A stretch of 64,000 nucleotides of DNA from Planctomycetaceae bacterium. GTDB lineage: Bacteria > Planctomycetota > Planctomycetia > Planctomycetales > Planctomycetaceae. The position numbers and the translations under genes are program-made. The stretch is taken from contig JAWKUA010000003.1 of assembly GCA_041398785.1 (NCBI GenBank), positions 1 through 64,000 of the forward strand, in the 5' to 3' direction. Below the pieces are notes generated by a model. The model did no database searches. It was not told the origin of the DNA and worked only from the letters and a program-made list of their open reading frames with translations. Within the stretch, counting starts at the first letter, position 1. Each line of letters opens with the position of its first letter. Shown here one piece after another: positions 18,060 through 26,593 of this stretch.

Positions 18060-19575
18060 CTATGCTGCGGCATTTGCTCCGGTCGCCAGCTGCATCACGT
18101 TTTCTTCCGTCAGTTCCGTGCGGGACAGTTCGCCCGTCAGGCGTCCTTCGTGCATCACCAGAGCCCTGTCGCTCATGCCGATGATCTCTTCCATCTCGCT
18201 GCTGACAAACAGGATCGCCATGCCCTGCCCCGCCAGTTCGTCCATCAGTTGATAGATTTCCTGTTTGGCTCCCACATCGATGCCGCGAGTCGGCTCATCC
18301 AGCAGAAGAACTTTGGGATTCAACGCCAGCCATTTCCCCAGCACGATCTTCTGCTGATTCCCACCGGACAGATTCTGGACGATCTGCATGTCGTCGGGCG
18401 TCTTCACCCGCAGTCGCTGCACCATCGAACGAGTGTCGTCGGTCTCTTTGCGGAAGTTAAGGAATCCCGCACGTGATGCGTAGCGCCGCAGCCCCGGCAG
18501 TCCGATGTTGTGGCGAATGGCCATTTCCAGAACCAGGCCCTGCTGCTTGCGGTCTTCCGGAACCAGGGCGATACCGGCTTCAATCGCGTTCAGCGGTGAT
18601 TCCAGCCGAACCGCGGACCCGGCAACCCGAATGCTGCCGGCCAGCGGCTGATCGACGCCAAACAGAGTTCTCAGCATTTCCGTCCGGCCGGCTCCCACCA
18701 GGCCGGCCAGCCCCACGATTTCTCCGGCACGCACCTGAAACGACAGGCGATGAGCGGGCCAGGTTGACGTCACCAGGTCGCGGACTTCAATCGCCGGTTC
18801 ACCCGGCTGGTGCGGCTGGCGAACATAAAAACGGGAAACGTCGCGGCCCACCATCAGGCGAACCAGGCTGTCGTGATTAACCTCAGAACGCGGCAGATCG
18901 CCGGCATTCTCACCGTCCCGCAACACGGTGACTCGATCGGACAGATCCTGCACTTCGGCCAGGCGGTGTGAGATGTAAAGAATGCTGACACCGTTTTTTC
19001 GAAGGTCGCGGATGACTTCAAAAAGCCGCTCGGACTCACCCGCTGAAAGGCTGGACGTCGGCTCGTCCATGATCAGCACCCGAGCGTTAATGGACAGGGC
19101 CTTGGCGATCTCGACCAACTGCTGCTGACCGATCGTCAGTTCGCTGACCAGCGTCGCGGGTGACACATTAAGTCCAACGCGTTTCAGGTATTCCGCGGAC
19201 CTGCGGTGGATCTCAGCTTCGTCAATCAATCCTCGCCGCAGCGGTTCTCTGCCCAGAAAGATGTTCCCGCCGACCTGCAGGTTGTCGGCGAGATTCAATT
19301 CCTGATGGATCAGTGCGATGCCATGATCGAGCCGCTTCGCTGACGCTGTGGAATTCAACAGTCTGTCCGTCCAGCAGTATCTGACCGGAATCCTGCCTCT
19401 GGACGCCGGCCAGGATCTTCATCAGCGTACTTTTACCGGCACCGTTTTCTCCGACGACCGACAGCACTTCGTTGTCGCTGACGTGCAGGCTGACGTCGTG
19501 CAGAGCTCTGACGCCGGGAAACGACTTGCAGATCTTCCGGACTTCAAGTCGTGGTCGGGGGACAGATGAATTCAT
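18060..19575 (-). CDS. Sugar ABC transporter ATP-binding protein, interrupted by an apparent frameshift
   Basis: Together two frames make a complete RbsA/MglA-type double ATPase (about 504 residues). The first frame (from 19575) gives VRKICKSFPGVRALHDVSL, the Walker A loop VVGENGAGKSTLMKIL and GQTVEFHSVSEA. Homology then moves to the next frame near 19330-19340, continuing LDHGIALIHQELNLADNL, LTIGQQQLVEIAKALS, MDEPTSSLS, then the second cassette (VGLAGLVGAGRTEML, NLSGGNQQKIVLGKWL, LLLDEPTRGIDVGAK). The span is one base over a multiple of three, so one extra base (or two missing) would explain it. No homopolymer or slippery run is present. As written, the first frame stops at 19222. Either a sequence error or a disabled transporter. 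Confidence 0.82.
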
Positions 19576-19750
19576 TTGCTTGCTTGTTTCACCGCGCGCC
19601 TTGGTGAGCGATGTGGTGCGACGGGCCTGGGATTCGTCTCGGCATCGACGAACACGTCGGCACCGGCCGAATTCCCGCCTTGCGGCGCAACCTGACGGAT
19701 CGGTGTTCGACAGGAATCGCGGTTAATCACCGCTGACAACCCCCGATTGG
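19576..19750. other. Spacer between binding-protein and ATPase genes of the sugar transporter
   Basis: This 175-base spacer in an otherwise tight operon holds no gene that I can support. A long spacer after a binding-protein gene often carries an mRNA-stabilising structure that raises expression of the first gene, but I found no strong stem here. Confidence 0.3.
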
Positions 19751-20854
19751 CTACAGTCCCTTCTTCGCACGCAGATCCTCCCAGAACTCATCCACGTTTT
19801 CGGTTGTGATCTTTCGCGGAGGAATGTCGATGTACTTCGATTCCGGAATTGCGTCCTGGCTGCCATTCAGCAACTCGCTCAGAATCTTCACCGACTGATA
19901 GCCGTATTCGTAAGGATTCTGAACAACGGTGCCGACGCATTCGCCATCCTTGATGGCCTGCAGCGTGACATCGTTTTCGTCGAATCCCACCAGTGCGATC
20001 TCACCAATCTTTCCGGCCTTCTTCAGCGCCTGATAACACGCGGGAGGATTGTATTCGAACAGTCCAACCATCGCCTTCAGGTCCGGATAAGTGTTCAGCG
20101 CGTCTTCTGCCTTTGACAGGGCGACTTCCGGTTTTCCCTGATCCGTGACGGTGGCAACAATCGTGTACTTGTCACCGACAATTTCCCCGTCGGCCGGATC
20201 CCACGCATCCGGCTGTTCCTTGTAATAGGCGGCGTTCCGATCGCGTCCGAGCAGAACATCGATGACGCCCTGTCGGCGATATTTGCTGTTGTCCTGTTCG
20301 AGCCGTCCGATGCACAGCAGGACCTGTCCGCCATCCGGCAGTGCCTGCTGCACCAGTTCGCCGCACATTCGGCCACCCGCGTAGTTGTCCATGCCAATGT
20401 ACAACAGCCGATTCGACAGCGGAGCGTCCGAATCGTGTGTGATCAGCGGAACCTTTTCCGCGATCGAATTCAGCCACGCCACCTGGTTATCCGCATCCAG
20501 AGGACTGATCGCAACGCCGCTGATTCCGGCAGTCAGCAGATCTTCCACCTTCTGCTTTTGAACAACGGCCGTGGCTTCCGGCGGCATGATGACTTCCACA
20601 TCGACGTTGAATTCCTCCCCGGCGTCTCTTGCTCCCGCGTCGGCGATCTTCCAGAAGTCAGCAATCTGATTTGTGACGAACGCCACCGACTTGCGTGACC
20701 CGGAAGCGGAACGCTCGCCGCCTGCTCCCGCTGCGGTGCCGGCACCGCCGTTTGCGGAGGCGGCACCGCCGTTGCCGGCGGAGTCTTCATTCTGGCATCC
20801 TGAGATGACGGATACTGCGGCAAGCAACAGCGCTGCGACGGAAAGACGTGACAT
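19751..20854 (-). CDS. Sugar ABC transporter substrate-binding lipoprotein
   Basis: A 367-residue type I periplasmic binding protein (Peripla_BP_4, RbsB-like). The signal peptide MSRLSVAALLLAAVSVISGC ends in a lipobox with the lipidated Cys at residue 20. A Gly/Ala-rich linker (about 25-52) follows, probably a flexible tether. The binding fold starts at KSVAFVTNQIADFWKIADAG, with GISGVAISPLDAD, PLITHDSDAPLSNRLLYIGMDN and VGLFEYNPPACYQALKKAG typical of the sugar-binding group. It is first in a minus-strand operon with the ATPase and permease. The sugar cannot be read from sequence. KDG kinase and 6-phosphogluconate dehydrogenase are in the same window, but about 40 kb away. Confidence 0.88.
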   Translation of the reverse strand: MSRLSVAALLLAAVSVISGCQNEDSAGNGGAASANGGAGTAAGAGGERSASGSRKSVAFVTNQIADFWKIADAGARDAGEEFNVDVEVIMPPEATAVVQKQKVEDLLTAGISGVAISPLDADNQVAWLNSIAEKVPLITHDSDAPLSNRLLYIGMDNYAGGRMCGELVQQALPDGGQVLLCIGRLEQDNSKYRRQGVIDVLLGRDRNAAYYKEQPDAWDPADGEIVGDKYTIVATVTDQGKPEVALSKAEDALNTYPDLKAMVGLFEYNPPACYQALKKAGKIGEIALVGFDENDVTLQAIKDGECVGTVVQNPYEYGYQSVKILSELLNGSQDAIPESKYIDIPPRKITTENVDEFWEDLRAKKGL

Positions 20855-21157
20855 GTGATCGACCTGAACAAACGGAAGGTGACGTCAGCACATCCGGCGA
20901 TACCTGCCGGAGTCTGCAGGAACGGACACATTAAGGCTGAATTCGGCGGTGGTCAATTCACGCAGGCTGCAGCGGCGAATGAACGCACGTATCCGCGGGT
21001 CGGACCGCCATTGCCATTGTCATTGACTCATCGTCGAAACCGGCAAAACGCGCCATTGTGACGTGACAATCCCGTGACTATAGTTCCCGCCCGCGCGTCA
21101 GTGAGGCTGTCGTCGTGCCGTTTCAATCCAATCTGGTTCCGTTCCCGATTCGCGTAA
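20855..21157. other. Divergent intergenic region
   Basis: About 300 bases between the divergent binding-protein gene and the SirB1-like gene. It contains a good candidate promoter for the rightward gene (21056-21084) and should also hold the leftward sugar-operon promoter, which I could not place. No gene or riboswitch is seen. Confidence 0.4.
21056..21084 (+). promoter_or_regulatory. Candidate sigma-70-type promoter for the SirB1-like gene
   Basis: TTGTGA at 21056-21061 and TATAGT at 21079-21084 with a 17-base spacer, about 73 bases before the ATG at 21158. Four of six and five of six consensus matches. Confidence 0.42.
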
Positions 21158-21997
21158 ATGTCCGCCGTTCATCCGTTCCAGCACGATATCCAGTTTCTGC
21201 GGCTTGTCCGTCGCGAAAGCGATGTCGATCTGGTCGTTGCCGCGCTGGAAATCGCCCGCGATGGCCAGCCTGACCTGGAGTTTGAACCGACGCTGCGGAC
21301 ACTGAGAAACACGGTCGCGCATCTGACTCGACCGGTCGCCATGGCCGGAGCCGATATCAGCGAACTGAATCTGCTGGTCCGATACCTGTCCGACGAACTT
21401 CACCTGCACGGCAGTCACGACTGCTACGAACTGGCCGAATCCAGCTACCTGAATCGCGTCGTCGAAACCGGCCGCGGGCTGCCGATCACGCTGTCAATCG
21501 TCTACATGGCGGTCGCCAACGAACTCGGGATCCCACTGTGCGGTGTCGCAGCTCCTTCGCACTTTCTAACGCGGCTCCAGACCGATTCCGGCGCCGTCTA
21601 CGTGGACGCGTTTCGCGGCGGCCATTTGATGGACGAAATCGAATGCGTGGAGTGGCTGCATGAAATCACGGAAATTCCGGTCACGGAAATCTATCCCGCG
21701 CTGAAACCCGTCAGCGAACGGACGATTGTGGTTCGCATGCTGAAGAACCTGAAGGCACTGTTCGGCAGCCGCGACGAATGGACGTCTGCCCGCAAGGTTC
21801 AGCAAAGGCTTTTGCTGCTGAATCCGTCGTCATATCGGGAACGCCGCGATCTGGCCATCATCTCGCTGCGAGCCGGGCGATTCGGCGAAGCCATCGATCT
21901 GCTGGAAAACTGCCTGAAGGTCTGCGGACCGGAAGAACGCCTTCAACTGAAACAGTATCTCAGCACCGCAAGGGCTCAGTTGCCCCTGTGCAACTGA
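21158..21997 (+). CDS. SirB1-family transglutaminase-like protein with tetratricopeptide region
   Basis: A 279-residue cytoplasmic protein. Residues about 60-175 match the Transglut_core2 (SirB1-like) domain: ADISELNLLVRYLSDELHL, ETGRGLPITLSIVYMAVANELGIPLCGVAAPSHFL and VYVDAFRGGHLMDEIEC. A C-terminal region (about 195-275) with helical pairs (LNPSSYRERRDLAIISLRAGRFGEAIDLLENCLK) is TPR-like, the usual arrangement for these proteins. The transglutaminase cysteine is not obvious in the normal place, as is common in the family, so enzymatic activity is doubtful. The biological role is unknown in most bacteria. It is a single gene, divergent from the sugar operon and convergent with the HtrA-like pair. 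Confidence 0.8.
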   Translation: MSAVHPFQHDIQFLRLVRRESDVDLVVAALEIARDGQPDLEFEPTLRTLRNTVAHLTRPVAMAGADISELNLLVRYLSDELHLHGSHDCYELAESSYLNRVVETGRGLPITLSIVYMAVANELGIPLCGVAAPSHFLTRLQTDSGAVYVDAFRGGHLMDEIECVEWLHEITEIPVTEIYPALKPVSERTIVVRMLKNLKALFGSRDEWTSARKVQQRLLLLNPSSYRERRDLAIISLRAGRFGEAIDLLENCLKVCGPEERLQLKQYLSTARAQLPLCN

Positions 21998-22113
21998 CTC
22001 GCCGTCGAGGGACCGGTCATTGTCCGGCGCCTGCGCAAGTTTGCCGTGCCCGTCTCTTCAGCCGGATCAGCGCACCGTTGGTCGTTCTCAATGTCGTCAG
22101 CGACGGTGACGAT

Positions 22114-23307
22114 TCACGGCACCTGCAGCGAAAGCGTCGTCAGCACGTCGCTGCGGTTGACAGTGATCGACAGCCGTTCGCCGGGACGGTATCGACTCAA
22201 CTGGCGACGAAATTCTTCCACCGACTGAATCGCGTCGTCGTTCAGCAGCACGATCAGGTCGCCCCGCTCAAAGCCGGCTTTCGCGGCCTGCGATTCGGGG
22301 ACCACGGCGTCCACATAGGCCGGCGTTCGGTCCACAACACTCGGAAGCAGCGTCAGACCGTAGTCCGCGGTCAGCCTTCGGTCGGCGATCATTTTCAGGT
22401 CTTTATCAGGCTCATCCGGTGACTCGAACTGCTTTCCGGCCAGCAGCGATTCGATCACGGGACGCAGAGTCGCCAGCGGGACGGCGTAGTTGACCCAGAT
22501 GTCGGTTTCACGATGTCGAATTTCGCGGCCCAGCAGCCCGGCTGGCCGGCCGTCGACCGTCGTCAGCAGTCCGCCCGCCGCGCCGGAGTTGTTGGTGATC
22601 GCATCCAGAACATACACCGGCGACGACACCGGAAATTCCCACCGGCCAAGTCCTGCCTTCAACACCGATTCGCACGCCACGATTCCGTGAACGACGGAAA
22701 CCGGCTCATCACCCGTCGCCACATGAAACATGTTGCTGAACGCCAGCACCGGAGTTCCCGTGTTGACATCGGCCGCGGAATTCAAATCGATGAATTCGAA
22801 GGTCTCCTCGTCGCGGGACTCCAGCTTCAGCACAGCCAGATCAACGTCTGCACTCGTGCCGACAACCTTCACGCTGAACCTCCGTCCGTCGTCGACAACC
22901 GCCGTCAGGTAACCCGTGTTGATCAGATGGTTCCAGACCGTGATGAAGTGACCATCTTCGGAAACCAGGACCCCGGACCCATAGGAATCAAGATTGCCGA
23001 CTCCGGCGCCAAACAGTTTCACAATCGCGGGATGTCGCTGCTGTGCGGTTTGCGAAATGGATGGGACGTCGGCGAACACCGGACGCAGCAGTACCACCAG
23101 TGTCGCAATGATCAGTGCGGCTTTGCGGGCCGGCACGCCTGGCACCAGATGAATCACACGTCCGGAACTCTGCGACACACAGCTCAATCTCTCCGCGATG
23201 GAAGCATCTGTCCTGCGACTACTGAAACCCGGAGCCCGTCGACGCGTGCCAACGCCGGCAGACAGCCCGTCGAGTTTCGGCGCAACTCGACTACGAAACT
23301 CGGCCAT
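22114..23307 (-). CDS. HtrA-like pseudoprotease (catalytic Ser replaced by Ala) with PDZ domain
   Basis: A 397-residue protein: a basic N-terminus, a membrane or signal segment (about 62-79), a trypsin-like domain (about 90-285) and a PDZ domain (about 300-395). The His (H127 in FITVWNHL) and Asp (D156 in VDLAVLKL) are in place. The nucleophile loop reads NNSGAAGGLLTTVDG where active enzymes read GNSGGPL; aligned on GGxL and DG, Ala244 takes the serine position. S241 lies three residues earlier and cannot simply replace it. It is therefore probably inactive and may bind peptides or regulate. The start ATG overlaps the stop of the active protease gene (TGATG), implying coupled translation; a GTG one codon earlier is possible. 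Confidence 0.8.
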   Translation of the reverse strand: MAEFRSRVAPKLDGLSAGVGTRRRAPGFSSRRTDASIAERLSCVSQSSGRVIHLVPGVPARKAALIIATLVVLLRPVFADVPSISQTAQQRHPAIVKLFGAGVGNLDSYGSGVLVSEDGHFITVWNHLINTGYLTAVVDDGRRFSVKVVGTSADVDLAVLKLESRDEETFEFIDLNSAADVNTGTPVLAFSNMFHVATGDEPVSVVHGIVACESVLKAGLGRWEFPVSSPVYVLDAITNNSGAAGGLLTTVDGRPAGLLGREIRHRETDIWVNYAVPLATLRPVIESLLAGKQFESPDEPDKDLKMIADRRLTADYGLTLLPSVVDRTPAYVDAVVPESQAAKAGFERGDLIVLLNDDAIQSVEEFRRQLSRYRPGERLSITVNRSDVLTTLSLQVP

Positions 23308-25061
23308 CACTTTGCCCCTCCATCACGCAGGCCAAATTCTTCAACACGGAACCAGCGGATCTCTTCCGTCTCGCTGTCCACCAAACCAATCCGCTGCGGA
23401 TAAGGAAGCACGCCGTCGTCCGTCCATTGATCGAACACAACGCGCGCTTCGTCGTAACCGGCGCTGAAGTTGACGTCCAGTCCGGCGGGCAATGGCTGTC
23501 CGTCCCGGAAATACCAGCGAATCGCAGTTGTCGCGTGTCGCGTCATGACAACATCCAGCCGTTCGTCCAGCGGCAGGTGACGTTCCGAACCGACGTAAAG
23601 CGTCTCCGTAAACGCGTCCGGCTGATTTCGAAACAGGCGATGCCACTGCAGCGCCGCCGACAGAATTCCCCAGGCTTCGAGAGGTTCGTTCGCGGGGTCG
23701 GGTTCGTCCGCAGACTGCAACAGAATCCGGCGACCGTCCTGCCAGCCAGTTCCGTCGGCTCCTGCCACCAGTTCAATCGGTGCCTGCCCGTCACCCGCTT
23801 CCGGCATCAGGCGAACTTCCCAGGTGCTCGAAGCCACCGCTTCGTGAGGCGCCAGCGCGGCTCGCAGCGGACCCAGAACGCGGTCCTGCTGCAATCGGTT
23901 GAAGTGGTAGTTTGCAAACTCGTCTCGTTCCTCAAACAACGCCAGGTATTCGTCGGGCACCTGCGGCTCGTCAGCCTCGTCAGTGTCCTGCTTCGGAGCT
24001 TCGTCGCCCGGTTTCGGTTCATCCGGCTTTCGTTCGCGGCGGCTTTCCGGAATCGGCGGAGCCTTCTGAAAACCGTGCAGCGGCCGCAACCGAACGGTAA
24101 CGGAACGCACGCCGTCGTCATTGCGGTAAGTCAGCGGAACTCGCGTGCCTTCCGGAAAGATGCCAAGGATGTTTTTGAAATCGTTTGCGCTGCGCAGTGA
24201 CCGTCCGGCAAACGACAACAGCTCGTCGCCCGCGCGAAGCCCGCGTCGCCAGGCTTCGGACACGTCGGCGACTTCATTGACGACCACCTCGCCGTCGATC
24301 GCCGTGCCGACAGTGAAATCCGCCGCGGCATGATCAGCAATCCGGCCGCCCTTCAGATGGTCGACGAACAGCAACACCTGGCGGACCGATATCGCGTAGG
24401 CCGCGCCGGAATTGATGCGACCCCGCTTTTCAAACGATGCGCGACCGTTGATGCCAATCCAGTTTCCGTCGATATCGAACAGCGGTCCGCCGGAGTTTCC
24501 GGGATTGATGGAGGCATCGATCTGGATGCAGTCGGTGTATTCCAGAAATGTCCCGGCCGGATACTGATATCGATGAACTCCGCTGGCGATGCCGTAGGTC
24601 ACTGTGGGAGTAAAATCCGACGCCAGCAGAAATGGATTCCCCAAAGCCAGCACTTCGTCGCCGGCCTGCACCAGATCACTGTTACCGGGTGTCGCATACG
24701 GAAAGTCATCGCGTCCGAGCAGCTTAATCAGCGCCACGTCGCCCGTCGGATCGATGCCGACAATCACGGCATCATAGACTCGGCCATCGTTCAGGCCGCA
24801 CTTCATGAAGTTCCCTGAACCCGACGTCACATGGTAATTGCTGATCGCGTAACCATCGGCCGAAATCAGAACGCCCGATCCCCCGCCCTCTCCGTTCGGC
24901 GGCATGACGCACACGACGCTGGGAGAAATCCGCGAGATCACTTCGATGCGGCGAGATTCCCGGGAGAACGGCGACAACGGATCCGCCTCGACACGGCCTG
25001 ACACGGCGGCCGCAACGACGACGCAGGACAGCAGCAAACGTCGGATCGGCGCACACATCAT
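23307..25061 (-). CDS. HtrA/DegP-like secreted serine protease with PDZ and unknown C-terminal domain
   Basis: A 584-residue exported protein. After a signal peptide (MMCAPIRRLLLSCVVVAAAVSG) comes a trypsin-like domain (about 40-235) with an intact triad: H77 in AISNYHVTSG, D108 in GDVALIKLLG and S190 in INPGNSGGPLFDIDG. A PDZ domain (about 250-340) contains AWRRGLRAGDELLSFAGRSL. An acidic linker rich in Glu, Pro, Asp and Lys (about 345-385) leads to a C-terminal domain of about 200 residues that I cannot identify. Ordinary DegP lacks that domain. It is followed immediately by the pseudoprotease gene and preceded by an NPCBM protein gene with 23 bases between. Its position at the end of the MoxR/VWA cluster suggests envelope quality control. 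Confidence 0.88.
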   Translation of the reverse strand: MMCAPIRRLLLSCVVVAAAVSGRVEADPLSPFSRESRRIEVISRISPSVVCVMPPNGEGGGSGVLISADGYAISNYHVTSGSGNFMKCGLNDGRVYDAVIVGIDPTGDVALIKLLGRDDFPYATPGNSDLVQAGDEVLALGNPFLLASDFTPTVTYGIASGVHRYQYPAGTFLEYTDCIQIDASINPGNSGGPLFDIDGNWIGINGRASFEKRGRINSGAAYAISVRQVLLFVDHLKGGRIADHAAADFTVGTAIDGEVVVNEVADVSEAWRRGLRAGDELLSFAGRSLRSANDFKNILGIFPEGTRVPLTYRNDDGVRSVTVRLRPLHGFQKAPPIPESRRERKPDEPKPGDEAPKQDTDEADEPQVPDEYLALFEERDEFANYHFNRLQQDRVLGPLRAALAPHEAVASSTWEVRLMPEAGDGQAPIELVAGADGTGWQDGRRILLQSADEPDPANEPLEAWGILSAALQWHRLFRNQPDAFTETLYVGSERHLPLDERLDVVMTRHATTAIRWYFRDGQPLPAGLDVNFSAGYDEARVVFDQWTDDGVLPYPQRIGLVDSETEEIRWFRVEEFGLRDGGAK

Positions 25062-25084
25062 GGAAATACCGCTTGTCAGGAGTT

Positions 25085-26365
25085 CTACGGCTGAGGCTGC
25101 TCAGTTGCCAGAATCAGTTTTGCATCGGCCAGGTCCAGGTAGTCGCAATAGTTCCGGCCGTCGCCGAAACCCACCAGCAGCGTCAGCGTCCGGACACCCG
25201 AAACGTCGACATCCAGTGCCTGAGCCTCAGCCGGCGCTTCGATCAGCCCTTCCCACAGCTTCGTTCCGTCCCCTTCAATCGTCAGTGACACGGAATAGGG
25301 ATGATCAGGACCAGGGCTGTTAAACGCGACCTCGTCGTCAACACCCACCTGCGCAACGAAGTTCGTGTACCTGCCATCCAGCGCGTACGCGATTCGCGCC
25401 TGAGGAAAAATGCACAGACCTTTGCGATAAACCCTGCCCCGCAGCATCAGCGGCGGTCGACCGCCTTCGCCATACGGAAACGCATCCTTTGACATCCGCC
25501 AGAACTGCAGCGGACCGGTGCGGGTCGCTTCGTCGTCCGGGAAAACAGAAACCGCTTTGCTGTCGGCAGGCTGAGTACCGAAATACCGCTCTTCGATCGG
25601 CTGCAGATCCGAAAGAAAGTGAAACCTGCTGCTGCTGAAATCGATTCGCGACACCAGCGGCAATTCGAAACTGATCGTCTGCCCCCACGATGACACGACT
25701 TCCAGCGATTCTTTGCTGAGCTTCACTTCACGCACTTTGATGAGTGCGTCTTCACCGCTGAAGACGCTCAACGGTCCGGTCAGCGGCGCTTTGTCACTGT
25801 TCAGACGAGAAAAAATCACGCCGAACACACGTTCCCGCGGAACCGGAACTTCGTCACCGTCCAGCAGAAAGATCACCGTCTGTTCGGTCACAGAACTGAC
25901 AACGCCGTCGATAAAATCCAGCCCGCTGCCATCCCGCTTCGCTCGCACCAGCAGGTCTTTGTCGTTGCGACGGGCCAGCAGCGCATCCCACTGCGGCTCC
26001 CAGTCCGCGTGCAGAGGCTGCATCCGGATTGCCCGCACACTGGTTCGCGGCAGCCGGAGTTCCGATAGCCACGGCGACGCGGCCGATACCTCGGCGGCGG
26101 ACGCTGCGATCGTTTCGCATGGGATGCGAGATTCATCGTGCAGAAGCAGCTCTTCACCGGCTTCGTGCTTCGGCTTTGCGCTGATGAACTGAACATCGAC
26201 CACATCCGACAGCGCGATTGATGTTGCGGCCCCGCCGTCGGACGGAGCCAGCTGCAGCGTCCGTTCCTCCGTCGACATCGCTGCGATCCGGCCTTCGACC
26301 GCGGAACCGCTGAGCAGCGTGACTCGGGCGTCGAGCAGTGTCAGAAACAGAATCAGGATTTTCAT
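25085..26365 (-). CDS. Secreted NPCBM/NEW2-domain protein
   Basis: A 426-residue exported protein. The start MKILILFLTLLDARVTLLSG at 26365 gives a short signal-like N-terminus; the frame opens at 26449. Residues about 20-280 contain repeated beta-rich segments of the form VEGRIAAMSTEERTLQL and FIDGVVSSVTEQTVIFLLDG, typical of secreted planctomycete proteins of unknown role. The C-terminal about 140 residues resemble the NPCBM/NEW2 galactose-binding-like fold: GRPPLMLRGRVYRKGL, a YALDGRYTNFVAQVGVDDEV block and LTLLVGFGDGRNYCDYLDLADAKLIL. NPCBM domains usually bind glycans next to glycosidases, but here no enzyme domain is attached. It lies directly before the HtrA-like gene, so it could deliver substrate or bind surface sugar. 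Confidence 0.72.
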   Translation of the reverse strand: MKILILFLTLLDARVTLLSGSAVEGRIAAMSTEERTLQLAPSDGGAATSIALSDVVDVQFISAKPKHEAGEELLLHDESRIPCETIAASAAEVSAASPWLSELRLPRTSVRAIRMQPLHADWEPQWDALLARRNDKDLLVRAKRDGSGLDFIDGVVSSVTEQTVIFLLDGDEVPVPRERVFGVIFSRLNSDKAPLTGPLSVFSGEDALIKVREVKLSKESLEVVSSWGQTISFELPLVSRIDFSSSRFHFLSDLQPIEERYFGTQPADSKAVSVFPDDEATRTGPLQFWRMSKDAFPYGEGGRPPLMLRGRVYRKGLCIFPQARIAYALDGRYTNFVAQVGVDDEVAFNSPGPDHPYSVSLTIEGDGTKLWEGLIEAPAEAQALDVDVSGVRTLTLLVGFGDGRNYCDYLDLADAKLILATEQPQP

Positions 26366-26593
26366 GGTAACGTCAGTGCGTCGGACGAACCTGTCAGGAA
26401 TCTCGGCTTTCGAACCATCACGAGTCCGGCAGCATGGCAGAAAAACCAACCGTCACAAGAGCAGGCGCGCAAATCGGAGTCATCGCCGCCGCAATTTCGC
26501 AAGTAAGTCGGAGGTGAGCCCTGCGGGCGAGGCCACGGCTTTGCGGACCGACGAATGACTGCCCGGTATGTCGGAACGCCGGTTACTCGGAAG

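Noticed and set aside
19325..19345. Programmed +1 frameshifting
   Set aside because: No slippery sequence, rare-codon or stop context of the known type, and the break lies at a different place from any known programmed site in this family.
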